A DNA stretch of 50,136 bases from positions 1-50,136 of the forward strand of contig CANQHZ010000016.1 of assembly GCA_947623805.1 (NCBI GenBank), written 5' to 3'. The number at the start of each line of letters is the position of its first letter. The first letter of the stretch is position 1. The notes under the pieces are model-generated. The model made no database searches. It was not told the origin of the DNA and worked only from the letters and a program-made list of their open reading frames with translations. This stretch comes from an uncultured Lachnospiraceae bacterium (GTDB lineage: Bacteria > Bacillota > Clostridia > Lachnospirales > Lachnospiraceae). The translations under genes were made by a program, and so were the position numbers. Below are positions 33,684 through 43,377 of the stretch, one piece after another.

Positions 33684-35189
33684 ATGAGTTTTGTTCAAAA
33701 TTTCCCATTTTTTAGTATTCTGCTTTCGCTGGGCTCGGGTGTGCTGACCTCCATAATGAATAAGACTGTGGCGAGGATTTGGAACACCTTTATCCTTATC
33801 GTTATCGGCGCGATGTCGGCTGTGCTTTTTGTGTATCTGCTTGGCACGGGAGAGAGCTTTATTTTTATGATGGGACATTTTCCCGCGCCATGGGGCAATG
33901 AGATAAGGGCGGGAGTGCTTGAGGCGGGAATGGCTCTGTTTTTCTGCATAGTGATGCTTTTTTCCATAAAGGGCGGGCAGGAGCATATCGACAGCCAGAT
34001 AGAGGAGTCAAAGGTCAATCTTTATTATATAATGATAAATCTGCTTTTGAGTTCTTTGCTTGCGCTGATTTACGCGAATGACCTTTTTACGGCGTATGTT
34101 TTTGTGGAGATAAACACGATAAGCGCCTGCGGGCTGATAATGATAAGGCAGAACGGGCATACGATAGAGGCGGCGACGCGTTACATGATTATGAGTGCGC
34201 TCGGCTCGGGGCTTTTGCTTTTGGGAATTTGTATTCTGTACGATATTACGGGACATCTGCTTATGAGCAATATAAAGGAGAGCGTGGCGGCGCTGGCTGC
34301 AAGCGGACAGTACAGAGTGCCGCTTGTCGCGGCTATCGGCATGATCTGCGTGGGGCTTGCGGTAAAGAGCGCGCTTTATCCTTTCCATACTTGGCTGCCT
34401 GACGCTTACGGCTATTCTACAGTGTCGAGCGCGGCGATTTTGTCCAGCCTCGTGTCAAAGGGGTATATATTTCTGCTCATCAAGATTTTTTACAGGGTTA
34501 TTGGCTTTGATGTGATTGTCGGCTCAAATGTGCTTAATGTGCTGTTTGTGTTTGGGCTTATCGGCATGATAATGGGCTCTGTAAAGGCTATTCAGGAAAA
34601 TGACATAAGGCGCATGATTGCGTTTTCGTCTGTGGCGCAGATAGGGTATATCTATATGGGCTTTGGGCTTGGCACGGCGGCGGGGATTGTGGCGAGCGTT
34701 TTTCATATACTGTCGCATGCGTCTACTAAGTCGCTGCTGTTTATATCGGGCGTGGGGCTTACTGACGCGTCGGGCGAAAGCAAGCGCTTTGACGATTTGG
34801 TGGGCAGCGGCTTTAGGAATCCCGTGGCGGGAGCGGCGTTTACGATTGGGGCGTGCTCTATGGTGGGTATTCCGCTGTTTTCGGGCTTTATCAGTAAGCT
34901 ACTGTTTGCGCAGGCGGCTGTGCATGACAGTCTTGCGAAGATGCTGCCGACGCTTATATGCCTTGCGGTAAGCACGATTTTGAACGCGATTTATTTTATG
35001 AGGACTGTTATATGCATTTACACGCCTGTGCAGAAGAAGGGGAAGATGGAGGCGGAGTTTCCTGTAAAAAAGAACAGCGCTACTTATAATACTGTGCTTG
35101 TGCTTATGATTGCGCTTAATATGGTGCTTGGGTGTACGTCGCAGGTGATTGTGAATTGGATAAATATGGGGCTTGCGATGTTTGGGTGA
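33684..35189 (+). CDS. mnhD: Antiporter-type proton-conducting subunit 1 (MnhD)
   Basis: 501 residues, about 14 membrane helices. The proton-channel residues of NuoN/MrpD-type subunits are visible: Glu in FVEINTISACG, Lys in VGLAVKSALYPFHTWLPDA, Lys in SSLVSKGYIF. GGGAGGT precedes ATG. First of four related subunits in the operon. Confidence 0.9.
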   Translation: MSFVQNFPFFSILLSLGSGVLTSIMNKTVARIWNTFILIVIGAMSAVLFVYLLGTGESFIFMMGHFPAPWGNEIRAGVLEAGMALFFCIVMLFSIKGGQEHIDSQIEESKVNLYYIMINLLLSSLLALIYANDLFTAYVFVEINTISACGLIMIRQNGHTIEAATRYMIMSALGSGLLLLGICILYDITGHLLMSNIKESVAALAASGQYRVPLVAAIGMICVGLAVKSALYPFHTWLPDAYGYSTVSSAAILSSLVSKGYIFLLIKIFYRVIGFDVIVGSNVLNVLFVFGLIGMIMGSVKAIQENDIRRMIAFSSVAQIGYIYMGFGLGTAAGIVASVFHILSHASTKSLLFISGVGLTDASGESKRFDDLVGSGFRNPVAGAAFTIGACSMVGIPLFSGFISKLLFAQAAVHDSLAKMLPTLICLAVSTILNAIYFMRTVICIYTPVQKKGKMEAEFPVKKNSATYNTVLVLMIALNMVLGCTSQVIVNWINMGLAMFG

Positions 35190-35207
35190 AAGTTTAGGTG
35201 GTTTAAG

Positions 35208-35305
35208 CCGTCCGAATTTGTGCGAAATATACAAAAACGCGGTACGGCGCTCCGCGAGGCACCGCTTATTTTGTATATTTCACCCAAATTCTAAGTTATT
35301 GAATA
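35208..35305. repeat. Palindromic element, copy 1
   Basis: Starts CCGTCCGAATTTG and ends CAAATTCTAAGTTATTGAATA. The 22-base arms 35215-35236 and 35269-35290 are near-complementary around a GC-rich inner hairpin. It lies just after the MnhD stop codon and is the same family as the elements at 49868 and 50006. Confidence 0.85.
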
Positions 35306-35310
35306 CTGCT

Positions 35311-35470
35311 TGGTAAGTGTTGCTTTTGGATTTAAAGAAAAGTCTGCCTAGCAAGTGTTAATATGAGATGGTGGATAGTTTCGTGAATGTTTATTTTGAA
35401 TTTAGAGAAAAGTTTGCTGAGCAGGTGTTATGATGAGATAGCGGATAGTTTCGCAAGTGCCAGTCGTAGG
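35311..35470 (+). repeat. 70-bp degenerate tandem repeat
   Basis: Units 35311-35380 and 35381-35450 align with period 70 (for example TTTAAAGAAAAGTCTGCC against TTTAGAGAAAAGTTTGCT, and GGATAGTTTCG in both); a partial third begins at 35451. Non-coding gap between the first and second antiporter subunits. Confidence 0.75.
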
Positions 35471-35486
35471 TTGGGAGAAAGGGAAA

Positions 35487-36965
35487 ATGATGAGTTATTT
35501 GATATTATCGCCCATATTTGTGCCGATTATAGCGGGAATTGCGCTACTGCTTTTGCCTGATAAGGTGTTTGGAGGCAGGCGGGGGCTTTTGATTTCCGTG
35601 GGCGTGATTGCCGTGGTGAGCGCTTTGCTTGGAATGGTTTCCGTGAGCGGCGTGGTGGGCAGCAGCATCAGGCTGTTTGACGTTGCGAGGGGGCTTTCCG
35701 TTTTTTTTAATATTGATAATTTCGGGCGGCTTTTTGCTGTGCTGGTGACTTTTATATTTGTGCTGATTAGCTTTTATTCATTTGTGTATATGGCGCATGA
35801 GAAGAATGAGCGGAGATTTTACGCTTTTTATCTTATGACCTATGGTGTGCTGATGGGGCTTAGCTTTTCGGGCAATATGGTCACTATGTATATGTTTTAT
35901 GAGCTTATGACACTCGTGTCGTTTCCGCTGGTGCTGCACAATGGGAGCCGCGAGGCTGTTATGGCGGCGCTTAAGTATCTGATGTATTCCTTCTGCGGGG
36001 CGTATATGGCGCTGTTTGGGATATATTACCTTTATAAATATACTGAAACGCTTGATTTTGCGGCGGGCGGCGCGGCATGGAGCAGCGGGTTTTTGACATC
36101 GGGAAGTACGGGGCTTATGCTGGTGGCTGTGTTTTTGATGATAGTCGGCTTTGGCGTAAAGGCGGGGCTTTTTCCAATGCACGCGTGGCTTTCGGCGGCG
36201 CACCCTGCAGCGCCTGCGCCTGCGTCGGCGTTTTTGTCGGGAATTATAGTTAAGGGCGGCATACTTGCCATAATCAGGACGGTTTACTACTGCGTCGGCG
36301 CGGACTTTCTGCGCGGGACTTGGGTGCAGACGGCGTGGCTTACGCTGTCGGTAATCACTATAATCATGGGTTCTGCGCTTGCGTACAAGGAAAAGCTTTT
36401 GAAAAAGCGGTTTGCATACTCGACGATTTCAAATCTTTCCTATATAATGCTGGGGCTTGCGCTTTTAAATCGAACTACATTTGTCGGGAGTATTTTGCAT
36501 ATGGTGTTTCATGCTGTGATAAAGACTGCGCTGTTTATGTTTGCGGGGGCTGTGATATTTATCACGGGTAAGACGCGCGTAAACGATACAGCGGGGCTTG
36601 GGCGCAGAATGCCTAAGCTTTTCTGTGCATATACGGTCGCGGCTTTGGGGCTTATAGGAATACCGCCGACGAGTGGGCTTATAAGCAAGTGGTATCTTGC
36701 CATTGGAGGCTTTGAGTCGGGCGTGCCTGTATTTTCATGGCTTGGCGCTGTCGCTTTACTTGTGTCGGCGCTTTTGACGGCGGGCTATCTGCTGCCGATA
36801 AGCGTGAGGGGCTTTCTTGCCGACGAGAACAACAGGAGTATAGCTCTGGGTTACAAAGAGCCGCCGCTCATGATGCTTGTGCCGATATTTATACTTGCGG
36901 CGGTCACGCTGATTTTGGGAGTTTATCCGATGCCGCTTATTGAATTTGCGAAAACACTGATATAA
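35487..36965 (+). CDS. Antiporter-type proton-conducting subunit 2 (MnhD/MrpA-like)
   Basis: 492 residues from tandem ATG at 35487 (GGGAGAAAGGGA upstream). Many membrane helices with Glu in FYELMTLVSFPLVLH, Lys in FGVKAGLFPMHAWL and Lys in SGIIVKGGILAIIR. Closest in form to MrpA N-terminal or NuoL-type subunits. It lacks the long C-terminal region of MrpA, whose parts are separate genes upstream. Confidence 0.88.
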   Translation: MMSYLILSPIFVPIIAGIALLLLPDKVFGGRRGLLISVGVIAVVSALLGMVSVSGVVGSSIRLFDVARGLSVFFNIDNFGRLFAVLVTFIFVLISFYSFVYMAHEKNERRFYAFYLMTYGVLMGLSFSGNMVTMYMFYELMTLVSFPLVLHNGSREAVMAALKYLMYSFCGAYMALFGIYYLYKYTETLDFAAGGAAWSSGFLTSGSTGLMLVAVFLMIVGFGVKAGLFPMHAWLSAAHPAAPAPASAFLSGIIVKGGILAIIRTVYYCVGADFLRGTWVQTAWLTLSVITIIMGSALAYKEKLLKKRFAYSTISNLSYIMLGLALLNRTTFVGSILHMVFHAVIKTALFMFAGAVIFITGKTRVNDTAGLGRRMPKLFCAYTVAALGLIGIPPTSGLISKWYLAIGGFESGVPVFSWLGAVALLVSALLTAGYLLPISVRGFLADENNRSIALGYKEPPLMMLVPIFILAAVTLILGVYPMPLIEFAKTLI

Positions 36966-36982
36966 AGGAGGCAAGCCGAAAA

Positions 36983-38464
36983 ATGATAGGTCTGATTTTA
37001 ACCATAATCCTACTTCCCATTGTGGGCGGCATTTTCCTGCATATTTTGAAATTTAAGACGAAAAAAGGCAAAAAGCTTTATATATTCGGTTATGTGATTG
37101 TCAACTCATTTCTGGCATATGTACTGTTTTCGCATGGCACGACGGATTATATCAGGGTAATTAATTTTGCGGGCGAAAAGCTTGACTTTTCATTTAAAAT
37201 AGATGGAATGAGCATAGTCTTTGGCGGACTGGTATCCGCGCTCTGGCCGCTTGCCACGCTTTATTCGTTTGCCTATATGGAGCATGAGCAGAACGGGCGC
37301 ATACACGAAAATATTTTTTATTCGTTTTATACGGCGACTTATGGCGTGGCGCTGGGCATAGCCATGTCTGGCAATATGCTTACTATGTATTGCTTTTACG
37401 AGCTTTTGACACTTGTAACAGTGCCGCTTGTGATGCACACGCTCTCGCACGAGGCTGTGGCGGCGAGCCGCAAATATTTTTACTATTCGCTTGGTGGCGC
37501 GGCGTTTGCGTTTATCGGGCTGATTTTCCTCATAATATTTGGCGACAGTCTTGAATTTGTCTATGGCGGAGTGCTGAATTTATCGAGTGCGGAGCAAAAC
37601 AAAAATCTGCTGCTGTTCATATATTTTCTCGCGTTTATGGGCTTTGGCGTAAAGGCGGCGGTCTGTCCGTTCAATTCATGGCTCCCGCAGGCGGGCGTAG
37701 CGCCTACGCCTGTGACGGCGTTGCTGCATGCGGTAGCCGTAGTAAAGGCGGGTGCGTTTGCAATCATGCGACTTACGTATTACAGCTTTGGCGCGGACTT
37801 TTTGAGGGGGACATGGGTGCAGGGACTGCTTATGGCGATTGTGATATTTACGATATTGTACGGCAGCAGCATGGCAGTGAAAGAGACGCATATAAAGCGT
37901 AGGCTTGCGTATTCTACGATTTCTAACCTTTCATATATATTATTCGGAGCTGTGATAATGACGCCGCTCGGGCTTGTGGGGGCGCTGTGTCATATGGTAT
38001 TTCATGGTGTCATGAAAATTTGCGCGTTTTTCTGCGCGGGCGCGTTTATCACTCAAGCGCATGTCAATTATGTATATGAGCTCGACGGACTTGCGCGCAA
38101 GATGCCGAAAGTTTTTGCGGTATTTACTGTGTCGTCGCTTGCGCTTATGGGTGCGCCGTTTTTGTGCGGCTTTGTCTCCAAATGGCAGCTTGCGGCAGCG
38201 GCGATTGACAGCGGTATGCCGCTTGCGCTTGTGGGTGTGGGTATACTTTTGGTATCGGCGCTTTTGACGGCTATATATATGCTTACGATGGTGATAAGGG
38301 CGTACTTTCCGGTAAATGCAAATACTGCGCATGAGGGCGTCTCCGACCCTGATTTTCGTATGCTTTTGCCGCTTTTTGCTTTTGCCGTGGCTATGCTTGT
38401 TTTGGGGATTTACAGTGAGCCGCTTGTGGAGTTTTTTACGAGTGTTGCTAATGGTTTATTATAG
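36983..38464 (+). CDS. Antiporter-type proton-conducting subunit 3 (MnhD/MrpA-like)
   Basis: 493 residues, AAAGGAGG upstream. Paralogue of the preceding subunit: Glu in CFYELLTLVTVPLVMH, Lys in FGVKAAVCPFNSWLPQAG, Lys in AVAVVKAGAFAIMR, and the shared FGADFLRGTWVQ. The strong similarity of subunits 2 and 3 points to a gene duplication. Membrane-embedded proton or sodium channel subunit. Confidence 0.88.
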   Translation: MIGLILTIILLPIVGGIFLHILKFKTKKGKKLYIFGYVIVNSFLAYVLFSHGTTDYIRVINFAGEKLDFSFKIDGMSIVFGGLVSALWPLATLYSFAYMEHEQNGRIHENIFYSFYTATYGVALGIAMSGNMLTMYCFYELLTLVTVPLVMHTLSHEAVAASRKYFYYSLGGAAFAFIGLIFLIIFGDSLEFVYGGVLNLSSAEQNKNLLLFIYFLAFMGFGVKAAVCPFNSWLPQAGVAPTPVTALLHAVAVVKAGAFAIMRLTYYSFGADFLRGTWVQGLLMAIVIFTILYGSSMAVKETHIKRRLAYSTISNLSYILFGAVIMTPLGLVGALCHMVFHGVMKICAFFCAGAFITQAHVNYVYELDGLARKMPKVFAVFTVSSLALMGAPFLCGFVSKWQLAAAAIDSGMPLALVGVGILLVSALLTAIYMLTMVIRAYFPVNANTAHEGVSDPDFRMLLPLFAFAVAMLVLGIYSEPLVEFFTSVANGLL

Positions 38465-38482
38465 GAAAGGTGGTGACGGCTT

Positions 38483-40567
38483 GTGCTTGCCTTTGTGATA
38501 TTTTATCCGTTTGCCGCGGCAGTGTGCTATGCCTTTATGCGCGGCAAAAAAAGCTCTGAAAAGGAAAACAATATATGGTCGAATGTATGCATAGTGTCAG
38601 GGGCTGTGGAGCTTATAGCGGCGATAGTTTTGCTTTTTGATTTGCTTGGTGACGGAATGGGAAAGCTTATGAAGGTGAGCTTTTTGACCTTTGATGTGGG
38701 CGGCAATGGAGGCGCGGGGGCGGTATTAAGCACTGTGGCGGCGTTTGCATGGTTTGTCGTATATTTATTTTCAAGGGAATATATGAAAAGTGACAAGAGT
38801 GTCATAAGATATGAATTTTTTAATCTGATGACGCTTGGCGCGACAATGGGAGTATTTTTTGCGGGTGATTTGTTTACTCTGTTTTTCTTTTTTGAAATAA
38901 TGTCTTTTACTTCATTCATGTGGGTGGCGCATAGGCAGACGAGAGGGGCGCTTTATGCTGCCGGGACATATCTTGGCATTTCCGTGGCAGGCGGTATGGC
39001 GATACTGATGGGATTGTTTATAATTTATAATCAGGCAGGCACGCTTGACCTTAACAGTATTGAAGAATGCTGCGCTGCGCTTATGCAAAATGGCAGCAGC
39101 AGGCAGTGGCTTTATATAGCGGCGGGCTGCCTGTTTGCGGGATTTGGTGCAAAGGCGGGCGCGTTTCCCGTTCATGCATGGCTGCCGAAAGCGTATGCTG
39201 AAGCGCCTGCGCCTGCGACAGCGCTTTTGTCGGCAGTGCTTAGCAAGACGGGAGTGTGGGGTATCTGGATAGTGACTGAGAGCATACTCGGCGGCGATGC
39301 GGGCTGGGGCGCGTTTGTGCTGGTGATAGGCACGGTTACTATGGTGTATGGAGGTCTTAGGGGGGTGCTGAGTGACAATCTTAAGATAACTCTTGCGTAC
39401 TCGTCAATGTCACAACTTGGTTTTATACTGGTCGGTGTCGGAATGGAGGGTATTTTGAAAGCGCTGCTGCCTGCGGCAGATATTGCGGTAAATCAAAATC
39501 CTGTGTTTGAGGGCTATAAAATGGCAGAGCAGGGAATGCTGCTGCATATGATTAACCATTCAATAGCCAAGCTTATATTGTTTATGACAGCGGGCATTAT
39601 ATTTATGAACATAGGCAGTTATGAGCTAAACCGAGTGCGTGGTTTCGGGCGTAAAAAACCGGTTTTGTTCACTGTATTTGCGCTTGCGGCGGCGGGAATA
39701 GGCGGAGTGCCGTTGCTAAACGGATATTTCAGTAAGACTATGCTGCATGAGAGTATAGTTCTTTGCGGCAAGCAATTGGCAGGAAATGTGACATATGCGT
39801 CATATTTGGGCGGACTTGTAAATGGCGTAGAGTATCTGTTTTTGTTTTCGGGCGGATTAACTGTGGCGTATATGTTGAAGCTGTGCATAGCGCTCTTTGT
39901 CGAAAAAAACGAGGACGCGTCTGTTCAGAAAGAATACGATGGAAAGAAAGTTTACGCATCATTTTTTACGAGAATTTCTGTGGTTGCCTGTGCGCTGCTT
40001 GTCCCAATGGTAGGATTGCTGCCGTTGTTCGTAAAAAGGGAAATATTTTCGCTTGAAAGCTTATCAGGCGCTGCTGTTTCTATAGGAACAGGTATTGTGA
40101 TTTATGTCGTACTTGTGCGCTTTGTGGTGTTTGATAGGAAAGAAAGGCACTATCGTGATATTTTTCCTCGATGGATTGACATTGAAAAATACGTATACAG
40201 GGCTTTGGTTTATAAGACAATTCCGTTTCTATTGGGGATAATTTCAAGAATTTTGGACAGTCTTTTGGATAGTATAGTGCTTATATTGAGAAAAACCGTA
40301 TATCGTGAGCGAGCACTTCCCCATGAACTGCCCGAGGGCAACCGCATAACACATAGCATAGGCGTGAGCATGGAAAACATACGGCGGATATACTATGTGG
40401 TGAGGAAAAAGGACTATGAGCCGAAAAACTATGAGCACAAGCTTGCGCTCAAAAACACTGACTTTTTTGAGAGCCTGCGAATAATAGAGAGAAGCCTTTC
40501 GTTTGGATTGTTTATGTTTTGTGTCGGACTGATGCTGACTATGGTTTATTTGCTTGTGGTGAATTGA
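38483..40567 (+). CDS. Antiporter-type proton-conducting subunit 4, NuoL-like with C-terminal extension
   Basis: 694 residues from GTG 38483 (GAAAGGTGG upstream). Residues about 1-480 are the proton-conducting domain: Glu in FFFEIMSFTSFMWVAH, Lys in FGAKAGAFPVHAWLPKAY, Lys in SAVLSKTGVWGIW. The last 200 residues add helices, including an amphipathic stretch (IDIEKYVYRALVYKTIPF) and a final membrane helix, like the lateral helix of NuoL or Mbh subunits. Last gene of the operon; a terminator follows. Confidence 0.88.
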   Translation: MLAFVIFYPFAAAVCYAFMRGKKSSEKENNIWSNVCIVSGAVELIAAIVLLFDLLGDGMGKLMKVSFLTFDVGGNGGAGAVLSTVAAFAWFVVYLFSREYMKSDKSVIRYEFFNLMTLGATMGVFFAGDLFTLFFFFEIMSFTSFMWVAHRQTRGALYAAGTYLGISVAGGMAILMGLFIIYNQAGTLDLNSIEECCAALMQNGSSRQWLYIAAGCLFAGFGAKAGAFPVHAWLPKAYAEAPAPATALLSAVLSKTGVWGIWIVTESILGGDAGWGAFVLVIGTVTMVYGGLRGVLSDNLKITLAYSSMSQLGFILVGVGMEGILKALLPAADIAVNQNPVFEGYKMAEQGMLLHMINHSIAKLILFMTAGIIFMNIGSYELNRVRGFGRKKPVLFTVFALAAAGIGGVPLLNGYFSKTMLHESIVLCGKQLAGNVTYASYLGGLVNGVEYLFLFSGGLTVAYMLKLCIALFVEKNEDASVQKEYDGKKVYASFFTRISVVACALLVPMVGLLPLFVKREIFSLESLSGAAVSIGTGIVIYVVLVRFVVFDRKERHYRDIFPRWIDIEKYVYRALVYKTIPFLLGIISRILDSLLDSIVLILRKTVYRERALPHELPEGNRITHSIGVSMENIRRIYYVVRKKDYEPKNYEHKLALKNTDFFESLRIIERSLSFGLFMFCVGLMLTMVYLLVVN

Positions 40568-40594
40568 TAAAATCAAATATTAACTTGATAAGAT

Positions 40595-40623
40595 AAGAGG
40601 ATGGTTGACCGTCCTCTTTTTTA
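40595..40623 (+). terminator. Terminator of the antiporter operon
   Basis: AAGAGGA and TCCTCTT pair around a ten-base loop, followed by TTTTTT. Confidence 0.85.
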
Positions 40624-40658
40624 TTTCATACCGATGAAAAACTTGCAAAATATTATAT

Positions 40659-40686
40659 TTGCAACTAAAAATTATTGTAGTATAAT
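40659..40686 (+). promoter_or_regulatory. Promoter of the CotH transcript
   Basis: TTGCAA (40659-40664) and TATAAT (40681-40686) with a 16-base spacer, 85 bases before the short leader ORF. Confidence 0.55.
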
Positions 40687-40770
40687 AAGCGTATATTTAT
40701 CTGCAAAAATAGGCAAAATAGGCACAAATATGACAAAAAAGTGTCTCAATTTGCAAAAGGAGAAAGGATA

Positions 40771-40821
40771 ATGAATATCTTAAAATACGCTATAGATTAT
40801 GACAGTGAGGACGTGATTTAA
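40771..40821 (+). CDS. Sixteen-codon leader ORF coupled to the CotH gene
   Basis: MNILKYAIDYDSEDVI, with an excellent AAAAGGAGAAAGGATA ribosome binding site. Its TAA is immediately followed by the GTG start of the CotH gene, which has no good site of its own. It could be a translational-coupling leader or the remnant of an upstream gene. Confidence 0.5.
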   Translation: MNILKYAIDYDSEDVI

Positions 40822-43335
40822 GTGCTTGAGAGAAAAAGGTTTATAAGTGTTTTTTTGGTGATTTTGTCTTTGCTGTTGGGAGCATATATATTGTTTTTCT
40901 CTGATAATTCCTCAAGATTTTCCAAGCTTTTGATTAGTGAACAGGAGTATGAGGATATTGTCAAAGTTCGTTCAAAGACATCGGAGGATATGCTTAAGAC
41001 GCTTATATTTGATGAGGAAAATCTGTTTTTTGACGCGGATGCGGATACCTTTTATTATTCATTGCCGGAAGGAAGCGCTGACGCATATGACCCTTGCATA
41101 GAATGGAAAAGCAGCAGGGAAATTTCGCTTGTTGTGCTCGGGCATGGTATAACCAAAGACGACATTAAAAATAATTATACATTTAAGATATTGATATATG
41201 ATGACAGTACATATAAAGAATACAGTCTAAAATGCACTACACTTCCTATGATGGATATATCATGTAATGGTGTGCAGATAACCGATATGCAGGATACCCC
41301 GATGAAAATAACGCTTTTTGACAACAGGCAGGATGCTGTCAAGAGGGTTACATATTCGGACGGAATGATACATGTCAGAGGCGGCACCACAAAACGATAT
41401 CCTAAATTGGGATATAAAATTTCACTCACTCAAAAATCGTTGGGTGAAAACACCAGAAAAAACCATATTTCTCTACTTGGCATGAGAAAAGATGATGACT
41501 GGGTCTTATATTCCGCATACAATGACCAAGAAAAAATAAGAAACGTTTTTTCCTCCAACCTATGGCAGTATTCATGTGCTACGGATAATGAGTACGGCAT
41601 TAATACCGGCATGGAATATAGATATATAGAATTGTTCATTGACGGGAATTACTGGGGATTGTATGCCCTTGGCTTTCCGATTGACGAAAAACAACTGGAA
41701 ATTGCCTCAAATTCAAATGAGGCTGTATTATTCCAAAAGTATTTCTGGGATAATGAAAGCTCACTGAGGTTTACTGGAGAAGGAATAAGCGGATATGAAC
41801 TGAAATCGGTAAACGGTATTTTGGACTATGATGCCTTTGTGGAAAAATGGTTATTGCTGGTTGACTATTATCGCAATTTGTATGTAAATTCGAGTGATAA
41901 TGAATTTTTGTACGGCGGTATAGATATTGACAATGCAATTGATACATACCTTTACCTCAATCTTATACAAGGACAGGACGCAGTAGATAAGGAGCTTATA
42001 AAAAATATATATATCACTATAAAAAAGGATTGTGATAATTTAAAGGCGATATATTCACCGTGGGACATGGACACGACATGGGGCAACTCTTGGGATGGGA
42101 GCGGCGATAATGATACTTTAAAATATAATGTAGCATCGGACTATAACCAGGTCATGGAAAGTGGTTATTTATACCAGCTGATTACCAATAAGGACCCCAA
42201 TATTTGGCAGAAGATAATTGGGAAATATAATGAACTGAGAAGCTCCGTATGGTCGAATGAATTTATATGCGCCTTGTTAGATGAATATGAGGAGGATATA
42301 TATTATTCGGGAGCGTATTTGCGAGACATGGCAAGATGGCCGGACGGGACTTATGCCAATGCCGAGGAAGGACTTAGTGTATTTCGTAGATTTGTTTTAG
42401 ATAGGCTTAACGAATACGATGAATATTATAAAAGGATAGAGGCGCTCAGCAGTAAAAGTATCTTCGTCATACGGAGCGCGCAGTATAAAAATTTTCCTTA
42501 CTGCAATTTTGTGATAGAGCTTGGCGACAAAAGCGCGCTTTCCGACAGCGATTACGTGGATTTGCTGGAATATATAGGAATTGATACTGGGGAGATTACA
42601 AATGATATATCATATATATTAGTGAATGGAAAAGAAAGAAAAGTCGCGTATTTTTCTAACTTAGAAGAAGCGAGAGATAGCCTTTACGTATTGGGCGATA
42701 ATCTAAGGATAGACATAGACGAAAACGGCGCGTATACATTGTATCAGAATGACAAAGAATGTTATACAGGTGATTATCCCGGCAATGGGGCATTTAAGCT
42801 TATATTTATAGATAGCGGAAATGTCGAAGAATTTGACTTTTCACGCGGATATGAATTTGACGATTCGGGAATTATTACAGATATGTATACCTATATAAAG
42901 AATTTAAGTTCTGAAAATCGCAGCATTATTTTTGAAATCAGAAATAAGGATATTTTAAATTTTGATGAGTATTTGGAATTATTTGAAAATCTTGGAGTTG
43001 ATGTTTCACAACTAAGTGCGGACACGGATTTTATAATTGTTGACAATGCTTCCAAAAAGACAGATATCCTTAATAATTTTAAGGAATCGGGAAGCATGGC
43101 GGATACTTCTGTTGGAAAGTTAAGCTTGTTTATCGCTGATGACGAGCTGCGCGCAATGTATTTGAATGACATGGAATTTTATATAACCAAGCTGCAGGAT
43201 GATAATAATTCAGATATAGGAATCATAATATTTGACAAGGCAAGTCTATCGATAAAGGAATATGCGGTTTTTTCTTACGAAACAGATTTGACACCCGACG
43301 GTAGCATTTTAAAGACAACGATGATGAAAAGATAA
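40822..43335 (+). CDS. CotH kinase-family membrane-anchored protein
   Basis: 837 residues from GTG 40822. N-terminal membrane anchor (about 8-27), extracellular beta domain, then a CotH protein-kinase-like domain (about 160-460): VRGGTTKRYPKLGYKISL, DDWVLYSAYND, YIELFIDGNYWGLYAL and the metal-binding PWDMDTTWGNSWDG (Asp415, Asp417). CotH kinases phosphorylate Ser residues of coat or secreted proteins. After about residue 540 there are two copies of a module of about 130 residues (IFVIRSAQ...YVDLLEYIGIDTGEI and IIFEIRNKD...YLELFENLGVDVSQL) that I do not recognise. Probably acts at the cell surface. Coupled to the short ORF upstream. Confidence 0.82.
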   Translation: MLERKRFISVFLVILSLLLGAYILFFSDNSSRFSKLLISEQEYEDIVKVRSKTSEDMLKTLIFDEENLFFDADADTFYYSLPEGSADAYDPCIEWKSSREISLVVLGHGITKDDIKNNYTFKILIYDDSTYKEYSLKCTTLPMMDISCNGVQITDMQDTPMKITLFDNRQDAVKRVTYSDGMIHVRGGTTKRYPKLGYKISLTQKSLGENTRKNHISLLGMRKDDDWVLYSAYNDQEKIRNVFSSNLWQYSCATDNEYGINTGMEYRYIELFIDGNYWGLYALGFPIDEKQLEIASNSNEAVLFQKYFWDNESSLRFTGEGISGYELKSVNGILDYDAFVEKWLLLVDYYRNLYVNSSDNEFLYGGIDIDNAIDTYLYLNLIQGQDAVDKELIKNIYITIKKDCDNLKAIYSPWDMDTTWGNSWDGSGDNDTLKYNVASDYNQVMESGYLYQLITNKDPNIWQKIIGKYNELRSSVWSNEFICALLDEYEEDIYYSGAYLRDMARWPDGTYANAEEGLSVFRRFVLDRLNEYDEYYKRIEALSSKSIFVIRSAQYKNFPYCNFVIELGDKSALSDSDYVDLLEYIGIDTGEITNDISYILVNGKERKVAYFSNLEEARDSLYVLGDNLRIDIDENGAYTLYQNDKECYTGDYPGNGAFKLIFIDSGNVEEFDFSRGYEFDDSGIITDMYTYIKNLSSENRSIIFEIRNKDILNFDEYLELFENLGVDVSQLSADTDFIIVDNASKKTDILNNFKESGSMADTSVGKLSLFIADDELRAMYLNDMEFYITKLQDDNNSDIGIIIFDKASLSIKEYAVFSYETDLTPDGSILKTTMMKR

Positions 43336-43344
43336 TTGTTCTGA

Positions 43345-43377
43345 AAAGTAAAAGGTGCATTTAGCACCTTTTACTTT
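43345..43377. terminator. Bidirectional terminator between convergent genes
   Basis: Perfect 14-bp stem AAAGTAAAAGGTGC / GCACCTTTTACTTT with an ATTTA loop. It serves the CotH gene and, overlapping its stop codon, the cytidylate-kinase-like gene. Confidence 0.85.
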
